NCBI GenBank assembly: GCA_937949945.1
Contig: CALFEQ010000191.1
Coordinates: forward strand, 1-64,000
Reading direction: 5' to 3'
Length of the DNA: 64,000 nt
DNA from: an uncultured Myxococcales bacterium
GTDB taxonomy: Bacteria; Myxococcota_A; Polyangia; Polyangiales; Polyangiaceae
Shown: in pieces, positions 42,206-51,282 of the stretch
How positions within the stretch are numbered: the stretch's first letter is position 1
Layout of the letters: every line of letters begins with the position of its first letter
Position numbers and translations under genes: made by a program
Notes under the pieces: model-generated
Database searches by the model: none
Told to the model about the DNA's origin: nothing
The model's input: the letters and a program-made list of their open reading frames with translations, nothing else

Positions 42206-43672
42206 TCAGTAACGCGGCTGCGACGTGATCCGGGGCCCGCTCGACTTCGGCGCGGTGCTCGCCGGGCGCGCCCGGCGTCGGGGCTTCGGGGCGGGCGACG
42301 CCGGGACGGGCTCGGACCGCACCTCGGGCTGTGTCGAGACGGGAGGAGGATCGTCCGGCAGCTCGAACTCCTCGGAGACCTCCAGCGGAGGCGGCTCGGC
42401 CGTGTCGACGGGCGCGGGCGGAGGCGTGGCCGCCACCGTCGCGGTGGCGCCGGCCGACGTTCGTACCGGGGCGCCGGAGTCGCGCGTGACCGAGACGCCC
42501 ACGACGATGATCCCGGCGAAGAGCCCGCACGCAGCGAGGACGAGCGCCACGCGTGCGCCGCTCCCGGTACGGCGGAGCGACGTGTGATGCGTCGTCAGCG
42601 AGGTCTGCGTCGCGTGCGGCTCGAGCGGCGGGAGCGATCCCGACGACATCGGGGCGTACGCCGACTGGAGGACGCGGTCCTCGAACGGGATGGAGGGCGG
42701 CGCGGAGGGCGCGGACGGATCCAGCGCGACCACGGTCGGTGCGTCCCCGCCGTTGTCGAGCACGTGCGCAGCGGTGAGGGTCGGCGGCGGTGGAGGCGTC
42801 GACGTCGGCGCGAGGCTGTCGCCCTTCGAGAGCTTTCGCCACGCTTTGAGGAGCTCCTGAGCGCTGGAGAAGCGATCGGCCGGATCGCGCGCGAGCGTCT
42901 TCGCGATGAGCTCGTCGGCCCCGTCGGGAAAGGGCACGCGCGCGCAGTCCCGCAGGCGCGCGGGAGGGTTCTCCAGCTTGCTCGCGAGGATGGCCATCTG
43001 GCTAGGGCCGTCGTGCGGGAGCCTGCCGCAGAGCATCTCGAAGACGAGCACGCCGAACGCATAGAGATCGGCGCGCTCGTCCACCCGCGCGGCGCCGCGG
43101 ATCTGCTCGGGCGCCATGTAGGCGACGGTTCCGATCGACTCGCCGGTGCCCGTCAGGCGCTCGGCGTCGACGCCGTCCATCTTGCAGACGCCGAAGTCGA
43201 GCACCATCGCGCGCACGCGTCCCGCCTTGAGCGCGAGGAAGACGTTGCTCGGCTTCAGATCGCGATGGATGATGCCGGCGGTGTGCGCGTCGATGAGGCC
43301 GCGCAGGACGTCCTCGCCGATGCGAGCGACCTCCGGCCAAGGCAGCGCCCCGTGATCGCGGATGCGCTGCGAGAGCGGCTCGCCCACGAGACGCTCCATG
43401 ACGAGGAACGTCTCGCCCTCGTCCGTGTCGGCGACCTCGAGCACGCGTGGAACGAAGTCGCTGCGGATGCGCGCGGCTGCCTCCGCCTCGCGGTGGAGCC
43501 GCGCCATCAGGACCTCGTCGACGAGGAGCCGGCTGACCACCTTGATCGCGACCTGCTCGCGATGCGTCGACTCGAGGTTCGTCGCCGCGAACACCTGCCC
43601 CATGCCGCCTCGACCGATCAACGCGTCGATGCGGTATCTGTCGCGCAGGATGTCGCCGACCTTGACCGTCAA
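42206..43672 (-). CDS. Membrane-anchored Ser/Thr protein kinase
   Basis: 488-residue Hanks-type kinase. Seen: GRGGMG loop (20-25), VAIK Lys44, HRDLKPSN with catalytic Asp138, DFG 159-161, and APE 187-189. All are intact, so activity is expected. The region from about 285 is Thr/Pro-rich, a membrane helix lies near 370-395, and the tail is Pro-rich and acidic, then basic at the end. It is upstream of the TPR-PEGA gene on the same strand. It is smaller than the kinase near 6 kb and lacks its PEGA-like module. Confidence 0.95.
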   Translation of the reverse strand: MTVKVGDILRDRYRIDALIGRGGMGQVFAATNLESTHREQVAIKVVSRLLVDEVLMARLHREAEAAARIRSDFVPRVLEVADTDEGETFLVMERLVGEPLSQRIRDHGALPWPEVARIGEDVLRGLIDAHTAGIIHRDLKPSNVFLALKAGRVRAMVLDFGVCKMDGVDAERLTGTGESIGTVAYMAPEQIRGAARVDERADLYAFGVLVFEMLCGRLPHDGPSQMAILASKLENPPARLRDCARVPFPDGADELIAKTLARDPADRFSSAQELLKAWRKLSKGDSLAPTSTPPPPPTLTAAHVLDNGGDAPTVVALDPSAPSAPPSIPFEDRVLQSAYAPMSSGSLPPLEPHATQTSLTTHHTSLRRTGSGARVALVLAACGLFAGIIVVGVSVTRDSGAPVRTSAGATATVAATPPPAPVDTAEPPPLEVSEEFELPDDPPPVSTQPEVRSEPVPASPAPKPRRRARPASTAPKSSGPRITSQPRY

Positions 43673-43763
43673 GACCCTCGTTTCAAGCCTACCACGACCC
43701 CGTCGTCGCGCGGCCTGGGCAAAGCGCGCCCCACCCGGTCGGAATCGCGCCCGAAGCGCGTGA

Positions 43764-45530
43764 TCAGAGCGATCGGTCGCGAAGCGCCTGCTTCAGCACC
43801 TTGCCCGTCGGATTGCGCGGCAACGCGTCGACGAAGACGAAATCACGAGGGACCTTCGGACCCGCCAGGCGCTCGCGCGCGAACGTCTTGAGATCGCCCT
43901 CGTCCACGTGGGCCCCCGGCCGCAGCACGACGAAGGCACGTACACGCTCGCCCCACTCGCGATCCGGCACACCGATGACGGCCACCTCCGCGACGGCAGG
44001 ATGCTGCTCGAGCACGCTCTCCACCTCGGCGGGGTACACGTTGACGCCGCCGGAGATCACCATGTCGCGCTTGCGTCCCTCGATGAAGTAGCGCCCGTCA
44101 CGATCGCGACGCGCGAGGTCGCCGACGCTGAAGTAGCCGTCCACGAGGCTCGCCTGCGTGGCCGCCTCGTCCTTGTGGTAGCCGGCGACGAGCAGGTCGT
44201 TCTTCACGAAGAGCTCGCCGACGCCGCCCGGCTCGACGTCGCGCCTCTCGTCGTCGAGCAGGCGTATGTCGTTGCCGGGGAGCGCCCTGCCGATGGTGCC
44301 CGGCGCAGCGCGGAGATCCTCCGGCTTCGCGAGCGTCACGAGCCCGGTCTCCGTGGCGCCGTAGAAGTTGAAGAGGATGTCTCCGAACGCGTCCATGAAC
44401 TCGATCGCGAGCGGCGCCGGCAGCGGGGCGCCGCCGGAGAAGACGGCGCGGAGCGAGCGCGTGTCGTAGCGACGGCGGACCTCCTCGGGCAGCTCCATCA
44501 CGCGGTGGAGCATCGTCGGCACCATGGCCGTCGTGGTCACGCCGTACTTCTCCACCGTCGCGAGGAACGGCTCGGGCTTGAACTCCTCCATGATGACGGC
44601 GGTCGCGCCGAGCAGATGCGAGAGCGAGAGGAAGGCGAACGCGGTCGAGTGATAGAGCGGGCACGTGACGAGGTGGACGTCGTCGGCGCGCATCGGCGTC
44701 TCGTTGATGAACCGCATCGCGGCCAAGATCGTGTCCTTGGGGAACTTGCGCACGGCGCCCTTCGGCTTGCCGGTCGTCCCCGAGGTGTAGACGACGACGG
44801 CGGCGTCCTCGTCGCGCGACGTGTCGGTGGCGAGCGGTCGCGGGGGCTCTTCGAGGAGCGCATCGAGCGGCGTGGCCCGCACCCTCTCGGTGCGGGGGAC
44901 GGCCGAGGCCGGACCGACGACGAACACGTTGGACAGAAGCGTCTCCGACAGACCTCCGCTCGCCTCCTCGACGACCGGCAAGAGCTCCGGCTCGACGACG
45001 ATGCCGCGCGCCTCCGAGTGGTTCGCCAGGTACTGGAGCTCCGCGGCGGTGGACCGCCACGAGATGCTCACGGCGGCCGCCCCGAGGCGAGCCGCGGCCG
45101 CGCCCATCTCGACGAACTCCTGACGGTTCCTGAGCATCAAGATGATGCTCTGCCGGCGACCGATGGCGCGTCGCTCGAGGGCGGAGGCGAACCGGTCGAT
45201 CCGTTCGTCGAGCTCGGCCCACGTCGTCGTGCGCCCTCGCCAGATCAGCGCAGGCTTGCTCGGCGTGTTGCGCGCGTGGACGCGGTAGATCCTGGACGGG
45301 TTCTGGGCGCCGGTCGCGAACGCCTTGAGGAGCTCGACGAGCCCCGGCCTCGACAGCGACCAGATGAGCCCGCTCTGCCGCGCGAGCCTCGTGGCGACCC
45401 GGAGCTTCTCCGGCAAGCGGCGAGCCTCGGACCTCGCGTCGCGGGCCCGCTTCAGCAACGACTGGGCGAAGGTCGGCGGAACGGCGGCGCCCGGCTCGGG
45501 ACGCTGGCGTCCCCCCAAGACATTCCACAT
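43764..45530 (-). CDS. AMP-forming acyl-CoA synthetase (FadD-like)
   Basis: 588-residue adenylate-forming enzyme that activates a carboxylic acid, probably a fatty acid, to its acyl-CoA. Seen: an N-terminal basic tail, the phosphate-binding loop 'VVYTSGTTGKPKGAVRKFP', 'FNFYGATETGLVTLA' (motif A5), 'GDLARRDRDGRYFIEGRKRDMVISGGVNVYPAEVE' (A7-A8) and the C-terminal 'LPRNPTGKVLKQAL' with the catalytic Lys (A10). The substrate chain length cannot be told from sequence. Its start codon is only 31 bp from that of the divergent PilZ gene. Confidence 0.92.
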   Translation of the reverse strand: MWNVLGGRQRPEPGAAVPPTFAQSLLKRARDARSEARRLPEKLRVATRLARQSGLIWSLSRPGLVELLKAFATGAQNPSRIYRVHARNTPSKPALIWRGRTTTWAELDERIDRFASALERRAIGRRQSIILMLRNRQEFVEMGAAAARLGAAAVSISWRSTAAELQYLANHSEARGIVVEPELLPVVEEASGGLSETLLSNVFVVGPASAVPRTERVRATPLDALLEEPPRPLATDTSRDEDAAVVVYTSGTTGKPKGAVRKFPKDTILAAMRFINETPMRADDVHLVTCPLYHSTAFAFLSLSHLLGATAVIMEEFKPEPFLATVEKYGVTTTAMVPTMLHRVMELPEEVRRRYDTRSLRAVFSGGAPLPAPLAIEFMDAFGDILFNFYGATETGLVTLAKPEDLRAAPGTIGRALPGNDIRLLDDERRDVEPGGVGELFVKNDLLVAGYHKDEAATQASLVDGYFSVGDLARRDRDGRYFIEGRKRDMVISGGVNVYPAEVESVLEQHPAVAEVAVIGVPDREWGERVRAFVVLRPGAHVDEGDLKTFARERLAGPKVPRDFVFVDALPRNPTGKVLKQALRDRSL

Positions 45531-45561
45531 GTCAGGACTCTATCAGTTATCCTGTCCGGTG

Positions 45562-45981
45562 ATGTCGGGAGCGGAGGCCGGGTCGCCTGACGACGAGCGC
45601 CGCGGCGACGATCGCGCTGCGATCACGTTGAAGGTCGACTACAAGCGGCTGAACACTTTCTTCGCCGACTACACGAAGAACATCTCGAAGGGCGGCACGT
45701 TCATCCGTACGAACCGGCCGCTCGACGTCGGCACGGAGTTCGTCTTCGTCCTCACCGTGCCCGACCCGAAGAACGAGGCCACGGTGCAGCTCGAGCTCAC
45801 GGGCGAGGTGAAGTGGGTCGTCCACGAGGCCGAGGCGACCGAGGACAAGCCCGCCGGCATGGGGATCCAGTTCCTCTTCAAGAGCGAGGAGGAGCGAGCG
45901 CGCGTCGAGGAGCTCGTGAGCGGGCTGATGCGAAGCTCGCTGGGCGAGCATCTGGCGTCCAAGCTGCTGTCGCGCGGCTGA
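45562..45981 (+). CDS. PilZ-domain c-di-GMP receptor (TIGR02266-like)
   Basis: 139-residue single-domain protein. The c-di-GMP motif RxxxR (RGDDR) is near the N-terminus, with the second motif NxSxxG (NISKGG). They are followed by 'TFIRTNRPLDVGTEFVFVLTVPDP' and 'GEVKWVV', so binding capacity looks intact. The layout is that of the TIGR02266 paralogous family of Myxococcus. Such proteins act as stand-alone c-di-GMP effectors in motility, development or envelope control. The ATG at 45562 is close to a GGTG start region. It diverges from the acyl-CoA synthetase gene with 31 bp between the start codons. Confidence 0.92.
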   Translation: MSGAEAGSPDDERRGDDRAAITLKVDYKRLNTFFADYTKNISKGGTFIRTNRPLDVGTEFVFVLTVPDPKNEATVQLELTGEVKWVVHEAEATEDKPAGMGIQFLFKSEEERARVEELVSGLMRSSLGEHLASKLLSRG

Positions 45982-46071
45982 GGGGGGATCCCCGAAGAGC
46001 GCCGCGCCGGGAGACGGGAAAGGCCGTGCTCCGCTTTACCGCTGGGCAAGCCGGCTCTACGTTCAGGCGTG

Positions 46072-47052
46072 ATGACGACCCGCCCCCTCCCCATCGCCGG
46101 ACGTGCCGCTCCGAAGCCCATCGATCCCACGCTCGACCTCGAGGAGGAGATCAAGCGGCTGAAGAAGGAGAGGAACGCCGTCATCCTGGCGCACTACTAC
46201 CAGGAGAGCGAGATCCAGGACCTCGCGGACTTCATCGGGGACTCGCTCCAGCTCGCGCAGGCGGCCGCGAAGACGACGGCCGACGTCATCTGCTTCGCCG
46301 GCGTCCACTTCATGGCCGAGACGGCGAAGATCCTGAACCCCGACAAGATCGTCGTCATCCCCGATCTCGAGGCCGGCTGCTCGCTCGCGTCGGGCGCCCC
46401 CGCGGCGAAGGTCGCCGCCTGGAAGGCGCGATACCCGGACGCGGTGCTCGTCAGCTACATCAACTGCTCCGCCGAGGTGAAGGCGCTGTCCGATTACATC
46501 GTGACGTCGTCGAACGCCGAGAAGATCGTCGCGAGCATCCCGGCCGACAAGACGGTGCTCTTCGCGCCGGACAAGAACCTCGGCGCGTATCTCAACAAGA
46601 AGCTCGGACGGAACATGATCCTCTGGCCGGGCACCTGCATCGTCCACGACACTTTCAGCGAGCGGAAGCTCATCGCGCTGAAGGAGCGCCACCCCGGCGC
46701 CCTCGTCCTCGCGCACCCCGAGTGCGAAGACGTCATCCTACGAATGGCCGACTACATCGGCTCGACGACGGGCATCCTCCAGTTCGCCACGAAGAGCGAC
46801 GCGACGTCGTTCATCGTCGCCACGGAGCCCGGGATCCTTCACCAGATGAAGAAGGCCGCGCCGAACAAGACGTTCGTACCTGCTCCACCGGAGGCGAGCT
46901 GCGCGTGCAACGAGTGCCCGCACATGAAGAAGAACACTCTCGAGAAGGTGTACTTCTCTCTTCGGGACCTCGAGCCGCGCCTCGAAATGGATCCTGCGCT
47001 CATGCGCGCGGCGCGCGTTCCGATCGACAGGATGCTCGAGCTCTCGCGCTGA
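46072..47052 (+). CDS. nadA: Quinolinate synthase
   Basis: 326-residue [4Fe-4S] enzyme of de novo NAD synthesis, condensing iminoaspartate with dihydroxyacetone phosphate. Seen: 'AVILAHYYQESEIQDLADFIGDSLQLAQAA', 'NCSAEVKALSDYIVTSSNAEKIV', 'WPGTCIVHDTFS', and the cluster-ligand Cys region 'CACNECPHMKKNTLEKVYFSL'. The three structural parts of NadA are complete. A GTG at 46069 directly before the ATG would add one residue. The other genes of this pathway (nadB, nadC) are not nearby. Confidence 0.96.
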   Translation: MTTRPLPIAGRAAPKPIDPTLDLEEEIKRLKKERNAVILAHYYQESEIQDLADFIGDSLQLAQAAAKTTADVICFAGVHFMAETAKILNPDKIVVIPDLEAGCSLASGAPAAKVAAWKARYPDAVLVSYINCSAEVKALSDYIVTSSNAEKIVASIPADKTVLFAPDKNLGAYLNKKLGRNMILWPGTCIVHDTFSERKLIALKERHPGALVLAHPECEDVILRMADYIGSTTGILQFATKSDATSFIVATEPGILHQMKKAAPNKTFVPAPPEASCACNECPHMKKNTLEKVYFSLRDLEPRLEMDPALMRAARVPIDRMLELSR

Positions 47053-47061
47053 CCGAACGCT

Positions 47062-47865
47062 TCAGAGCTCCGTCATCAGCGTGGTCGTGACGTAGTCGGC
47101 GGCGAAGATCGCGACGATGCTCGCGACGACCGCCTTCGCGGTCGCCTCGCCGACGCCGCGCGCGCCGCCGGACGCGTAGAAGCCCTTCTTGCAGCAGATC
47201 GTGCTCACGATGACGCCGAAGATGGCGCTCTTCACGAGCAGCATGCGGATGTCCGCCCATTTCACGAACTGCTCGACGCGATCGAAGAAGACGCCCGGGT
47301 CGATGCCCTGCCAGAGCACGCCGACCACGTACGCGCCGAACATGCCGGCGATCCCGAACGCGAGGGCGAGCAGCGGCAAAACGATCACCGTGCCGAGGAT
47401 GCGAGGGACGACGAGGTACTGGATCGGGCTCACGCCCATCGTCGTGATCGCGTCGATCTGCTCGGTGACGCGCATGTTCCCGAGCTCGCTCGCCATCGTG
47501 CTCCCGGCGCGCGCCGTGACGACGACGGCGGCGAGCACCGGCGCGAGCTCGCGCGCGAGCGCGAGGGCGACGACGCCACCGACCATGCCCTCGGCGGAGA
47601 ACTGGCGGAAGCCGACGATGGAGCTCACGGTGAACGCCATCCCGGTGAACATCCCGACGAGCCCGGAGATGAAGAGCGACCCGGCGCCGATGAACTCGAT
47701 GGCCAGCATCAGCTGCCCGATCCGGAACGGCGGGCGAAAGAGCCACGTCAGAGCGCGCCCGAAGAGGAGGACGGTCGCGCCCAGATCGTCGAGCACGTGG
47801 ATGACCGGATCGAAGAGCGCGTCGATGAAGCCGACGATGGGGTTCGGCTTCGATCCGCTCGCCAT
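47062..47865 (-). CDS. MlaE-family ABC transporter permease (lipid asymmetry type)
   Basis: 267-residue inner-membrane permease of the MlaE/YrbE family, which with an MlaF ATPase and MCE proteins moves phospholipids between membranes. Seen: 'GLVGMFTGMAFTVSSIVGFRQFSAEG', 'ALARELAPVLAAVVVTARAGSTMASELGNMRVTEQIDAITTMGVSPIQYLVVPR', and a terminal helix. The start at 47865 has a GGAG about 10 bp upstream. A longer form from an ATG at 47946 would add 27 Arg-rich residues without a ribosome site. No MlaF ATPase or MCE gene is in this window. It is convergent with nadA (9 bp between stops). Confidence 0.88.
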   Translation of the reverse strand: MASGSKPNPIVGFIDALFDPVIHVLDDLGATVLLFGRALTWLFRPPFRIGQLMLAIEFIGAGSLFISGLVGMFTGMAFTVSSIVGFRQFSAEGMVGGVVALALARELAPVLAAVVVTARAGSTMASELGNMRVTEQIDAITTMGVSPIQYLVVPRILGTVIVLPLLALAFGIAGMFGAYVVGVLWQGIDPGVFFDRVEQFVKWADIRMLLVKSAIFGVIVSTICCKKGFYASGGARGVGEATAKAVVASIVAIFAADYVTTTLMTEL

Positions 47866-47970
47866 CTGCTCGGTCTCCGCCACGGCCGGCGGAACTATAG
47901 CCCGACGGCGGAGGTTCCGCCGCCAAACGAGAGCGAGCCCATCCATACGACCGCGATCGCGGCCGTCGGT

Positions 47971-49221
47971 TCAGGGTTCCCGGTAGAAGCGCGGCACGCG
48001 TCGCGAGATCGACGTCAGGATCTCCCACGGGATCGTCGAGCCTCGCGTCGCGATCTCCTCGGCCGAGAGCGTGTCTTTCCCGAGCGGGCCCTCCTGGGTG
48101 CCGAGGATCGTGACCTCGTCGCGCAGGGACACGCCGGGCACGTCGGTCACGTCGATCATCGACATGTCCATCGAGACCGCGCCGACGATGGGCACGCGCT
48201 TGCCGCGCACGAGGACGTGGCCGCGGTTCGAGAGCTCGCGCGAGAGCCCGTCGGCGTACCCCATCGGCAGCGTCGCGATGCGCGTCGGTCGCGTGGCGCG
48301 GAACAGCGCTCCGTAGCCGACGGACTCGCCCGGCTCGAGCGTGCGGAGATCGACGATCTCCGAGCGCACCCGCATCACGGGCCGGAGCTCCGGAGTGCCG
48401 GACGCGAGCGGCGACACGCCGAAGATGGCGATGCCCGGCCGGACCATGTCGAACAGCGCCTGCCCGCGCAGCACGGCGGCGCTGTTGGCCGCATGGCGGA
48501 CCTTCACCGAGACGCCCGCGCGCTCGAGACGGCGGGTCGCCTCTTCGAAGGCTGCCGTCTGCCGGTCGGTGAAGCCCGCCTCGGCGTGATCGCGCTCCAC
48601 CTCGGCACACGCGAGGTGTGTCATGAGGCCGACGATGCGGACCTCCGGGTAACGCTGCACCTCGGCCGCGAAGCGCTCGAGGTCCGCCATGCGGACACCG
48701 AGACGAGACATGCCGGTGTCGATCTTGAGATGCGCCTCGACGGGGCGACCGACCAGTCGCGACGCTCGCGCGAGCCCCTCGAGGTGGGAGCGGTCGTAGA
48801 CGACGGGGACGACGCCGCGCGCGACGATCTCCTCGTACGCGCCGCCGTAGTACCCGCCCATCACCAGGATGGGCGCCCGCACGCCGGCGTCGCGGAGCTC
48901 CATCGCCTCCTCGAGCAGGGCGACGCAGAAGCCCTCGGCGCCAGCCCGTTCGAGCGTCCGAGCGACGGCGGGAGCGCCGTGGCCGTAGCCGTCCGCCTTC
49001 AACACCGGCCAGACCTTCGCGGTGCCCGCATGGCGCGCGATGACCCGCAGGTTGTGCCGCAGCGCCGCGAGGTTCACCTCGGCGCGCGTCGGCCGGACCG
49101 CGTCCGCAGGGGCGGCGCGGCGAGGCCGGAGCACGCGTACGCTCTCCGGTCCGTCGGTCCGCCTCCTGCCCGGATTGACGACCGACGGCTCGTCCTCTCG
49201 TGCCCTCGACTCGAAGTTCAT
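47971..49221 (-). CDS. alr: Alanine racemase
   Basis: 416-residue PLP enzyme that makes D-alanine for peptidoglycan. Seen: the PLP Lys in VLKADGYGHG (Lys75), 'KIDTGMSRLG', 'LMTHLACAE', 'RPGIAIFGVSP', and the catalytic Tyr in 'ESVGYGALFRA'. The N-terminus has about 40 extra residues, Arg/Pro-rich, before the conserved start. The chosen ATG at 49221 shortens a longer possible reading (to 49320) that has no ribosome site. It lies between the lipid permease and a heterodimeric exporter, and fits a cell-envelope neighbourhood. Confidence 0.95.
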   Translation of the reverse strand: MNFESRAREDEPSVVNPGRRRTDGPESVRVLRPRRAAPADAVRPTRAEVNLAALRHNLRVIARHAGTAKVWPVLKADGYGHGAPAVARTLERAGAEGFCVALLEEAMELRDAGVRAPILVMGGYYGGAYEEIVARGVVPVVYDRSHLEGLARASRLVGRPVEAHLKIDTGMSRLGVRMADLERFAAEVQRYPEVRIVGLMTHLACAEVERDHAEAGFTDRQTAAFEEATRRLERAGVSVKVRHAANSAAVLRGQALFDMVRPGIAIFGVSPLASGTPELRPVMRVRSEIVDLRTLEPGESVGYGALFRATRPTRIATLPMGYADGLSRELSNRGHVLVRGKRVPIVGAVSMDMSMIDVTDVPGVSLRDEVTILGTQEGPLGKDTLSAEEIATRGSTIPWEILTSISRRVPRFYREP

Positions 49222-49347
49222 GTGGACTGACAACGCCTGGACCTGCGGCACGTATTCACGTTTGCCACGGCCGGCGTCAAGGAACAAAGAAACCGGCCGG
49301 TTCTCGCCGGGTTTCCCCACCGAGTCGCAGAACGGAGCCTCGAGGCG

Positions 49348-51282
49348 CTATGCCGGCGCGTCGCTGGGCTCGGCGCGGGCGAGCGAGCCTCGGGACTCGC
49401 CCTTGCCCTGCGACTGGAGCTTGGTCTCCGCCTGCTCGGCCGCGAACTGGAAGCGGTGGAGGCGTGCGTAGACGCCGTCCTTCGCGAGCAGCTCGTCGTG
49501 CGTACCGGTCTCGACGATCCGCCCCTTGTGGAAGACGACGATGCGGTCGACGGTCCGGATCGTCGAGAGGCGATGGGCGATGATGAGCGCCGTGCGTCCC
49601 TCGACGACCGCCTCGAGCGCGGCTTGGAGGCGCGCCTCGGTGTCGGAGTCGATGCTCGCGGTCGCTTCGTCGAGGATGAGCAGCGGCGCGTCGCGGTAGA
49701 GCGCGCGTGCGAACGCGACGAGCTGGCGCTCGCCGGCGCTGAAGTTCGAGCCGCGTTCGTCGACGCGCGCCTCGAGGCCGCCTCGCTTCATGAACAGGTC
49801 GAGGGCGCCGATCTTCGCGAGCGCCTTCTCCACGCGCTCCATGTCCGGCGTCGCGTCGCTCATCGCGATGTTCGAGGCGACCGTACCGGCGAACAGGAAG
49901 ACGTCCTGCGGCACGACGGCGAAGAGCTCGCGGAGCTCGCGGCGATCGTAGGCGCGCACGTCCTTGCCGAAGACACGGGCGCAGCCTTCTTCGAACTCGT
50001 AGAGCCGCAACAAGAGGCTCGTCACCGTCGTCTTGCCCGCGCCCGTCGCGCCGACGAGCGCGATCTTCTCGCCCTTCTTCACGTGAAGGCTCACGTCGCG
50101 GAGGACGGGCACCCCCGGCTTGTACGAGAAGGTGACGTTCTCGAGCGCGATCGCCTCGTCGGGAGACGCGGCCGTCGTCGACGCGATCGGCGCGGCCGGC
50201 GCCTCGACCGTCGCCTCGTCGAGGAGCTTGAAGATGCGCTCGGCTCCGGCCATCGCGGACTGGAGGATCGTGTACCGCTGCGCGAGGAGGCTCACCGGCT
50301 CGAAGAACTGCTTGATGTACTGCGTGAACGTGACGACGAGCGCGAACGTGATCGTCGAGTCGGCGACGCGCTTGAAACCCGCCCACCAGAGGACGCTCGC
50401 GATGCAGACGGTCCCGACCATCTCGATCGCGGCGTCGAGGATCGCCTCGTAGAAGATGCTCCGCTTGTTGGCGTCCCGGTACTCGACGTTGATCTCGTCG
50501 AACTCCGCCGCCATCGTCTCCTCGCGGGCGTAGGCCTGGACGACGGCCATCCCGGAGACCTGCTCGTTGAGGAAGGCATTGAGGCGAGCGGTCTTGACGC
50601 GGATGTCGCGGAAGGCCTGCCGCGCGCGCGAGCGCACGAAGTGCACGATCACGGCCACGACCGGCAGCGCCGCGAACGAGATGAGCGACATCCGGACGTC
50701 GAGGACGAGCATCATCACGACGATCCCGACGAGCGCGACGAGATCGCCGAACGCGTTGAGCACGCCCGACGCGAAGAGCTCGTTGACGGCGTCGACGTCG
50801 TTGGTCGCGCGCGTGACGAGCCGCCCGACCGGCGTCCGGTCGTAGTACCGGAGCTCGAGCCGCTGCATGAAGTCGAACAGGTGCGCGCGCAGGTCGGCCA
50901 TGGCGCGCGCGCCCGCGATCTGCATCGTGTACGTCTGCAGGAAGAAGAGCACCTGCATCCCGACGATGACGAGCGCGAGCGTGAGGCCGTGCTTCATCAG
51001 GCCGCCGGGCTCCTCGTTCTGCGCGTTCTCGACGACACGGCCCATGACGACGGGTCGGAACAGGTTGAGCGCGGCCGACGCGAGGACCATCGCGAGCGAG
51101 AACCAGAGCCAGCGCGCGTGCGGACGCAGGAACGGCCAGAGGCGCCGGAGCAGCCGCGCGTCGTACGCGCGTCCGAGCCGCTCCTCCTCGTGGAAGTCCC
51201 GGAGGGTCCGCACCTTGCCCGCCCCGCTCTTCGCGGCGGGTGCGGGGCGTGACGACGCCGTGCTCTTCGGCGACGCGCTCAT
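49348..51282 (-). CDS. ABC exporter half-transporter with catalytic nucleotide site
   Basis: 644-residue fused permease-ATPase (six membrane helices at about 45-330, ATPase about 385-610). Walker A is GATGAGKTT and Walker B ends DE (catalytic Glu539), but the signature motif is FSAGE (514-518) rather than LSGGQ. It would pair with the half-transporter encoded directly upstream (4-bp ATGA overlap). This is the type IV heterodimeric exporter layout, as in TM287/288 and LmrCD. The substrate is unknown; candidates are lipids, drugs or peptides. It has a Gln/Lys-rich tail after the ATPase. Confidence 0.93.
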   Translation of the reverse strand: MSASPKSTASSRPAPAAKSGAGKVRTLRDFHEEERLGRAYDARLLRRLWPFLRPHARWLWFSLAMVLASAALNLFRPVVMGRVVENAQNEEPGGLMKHGLTLALVIVGMQVLFFLQTYTMQIAGARAMADLRAHLFDFMQRLELRYYDRTPVGRLVTRATNDVDAVNELFASGVLNAFGDLVALVGIVVMMLVLDVRMSLISFAALPVVAVIVHFVRSRARQAFRDIRVKTARLNAFLNEQVSGMAVVQAYAREETMAAEFDEINVEYRDANKRSIFYEAILDAAIEMVGTVCIASVLWWAGFKRVADSTITFALVVTFTQYIKQFFEPVSLLAQRYTILQSAMAGAERIFKLLDEATVEAPAAPIASTTAASPDEAIALENVTFSYKPGVPVLRDVSLHVKKGEKIALVGATGAGKTTVTSLLLRLYEFEEGCARVFGKDVRAYDRRELRELFAVVPQDVFLFAGTVASNIAMSDATPDMERVEKALAKIGALDLFMKRGGLEARVDERGSNFSAGERQLVAFARALYRDAPLLILDEATASIDSDTEARLQAALEAVVEGRTALIIAHRLSTIRTVDRIVVFHKGRIVETGTHDELLAKDGVYARLHRFQFAAEQAETKLQSQGKGESRGSLARAEPSDAPA

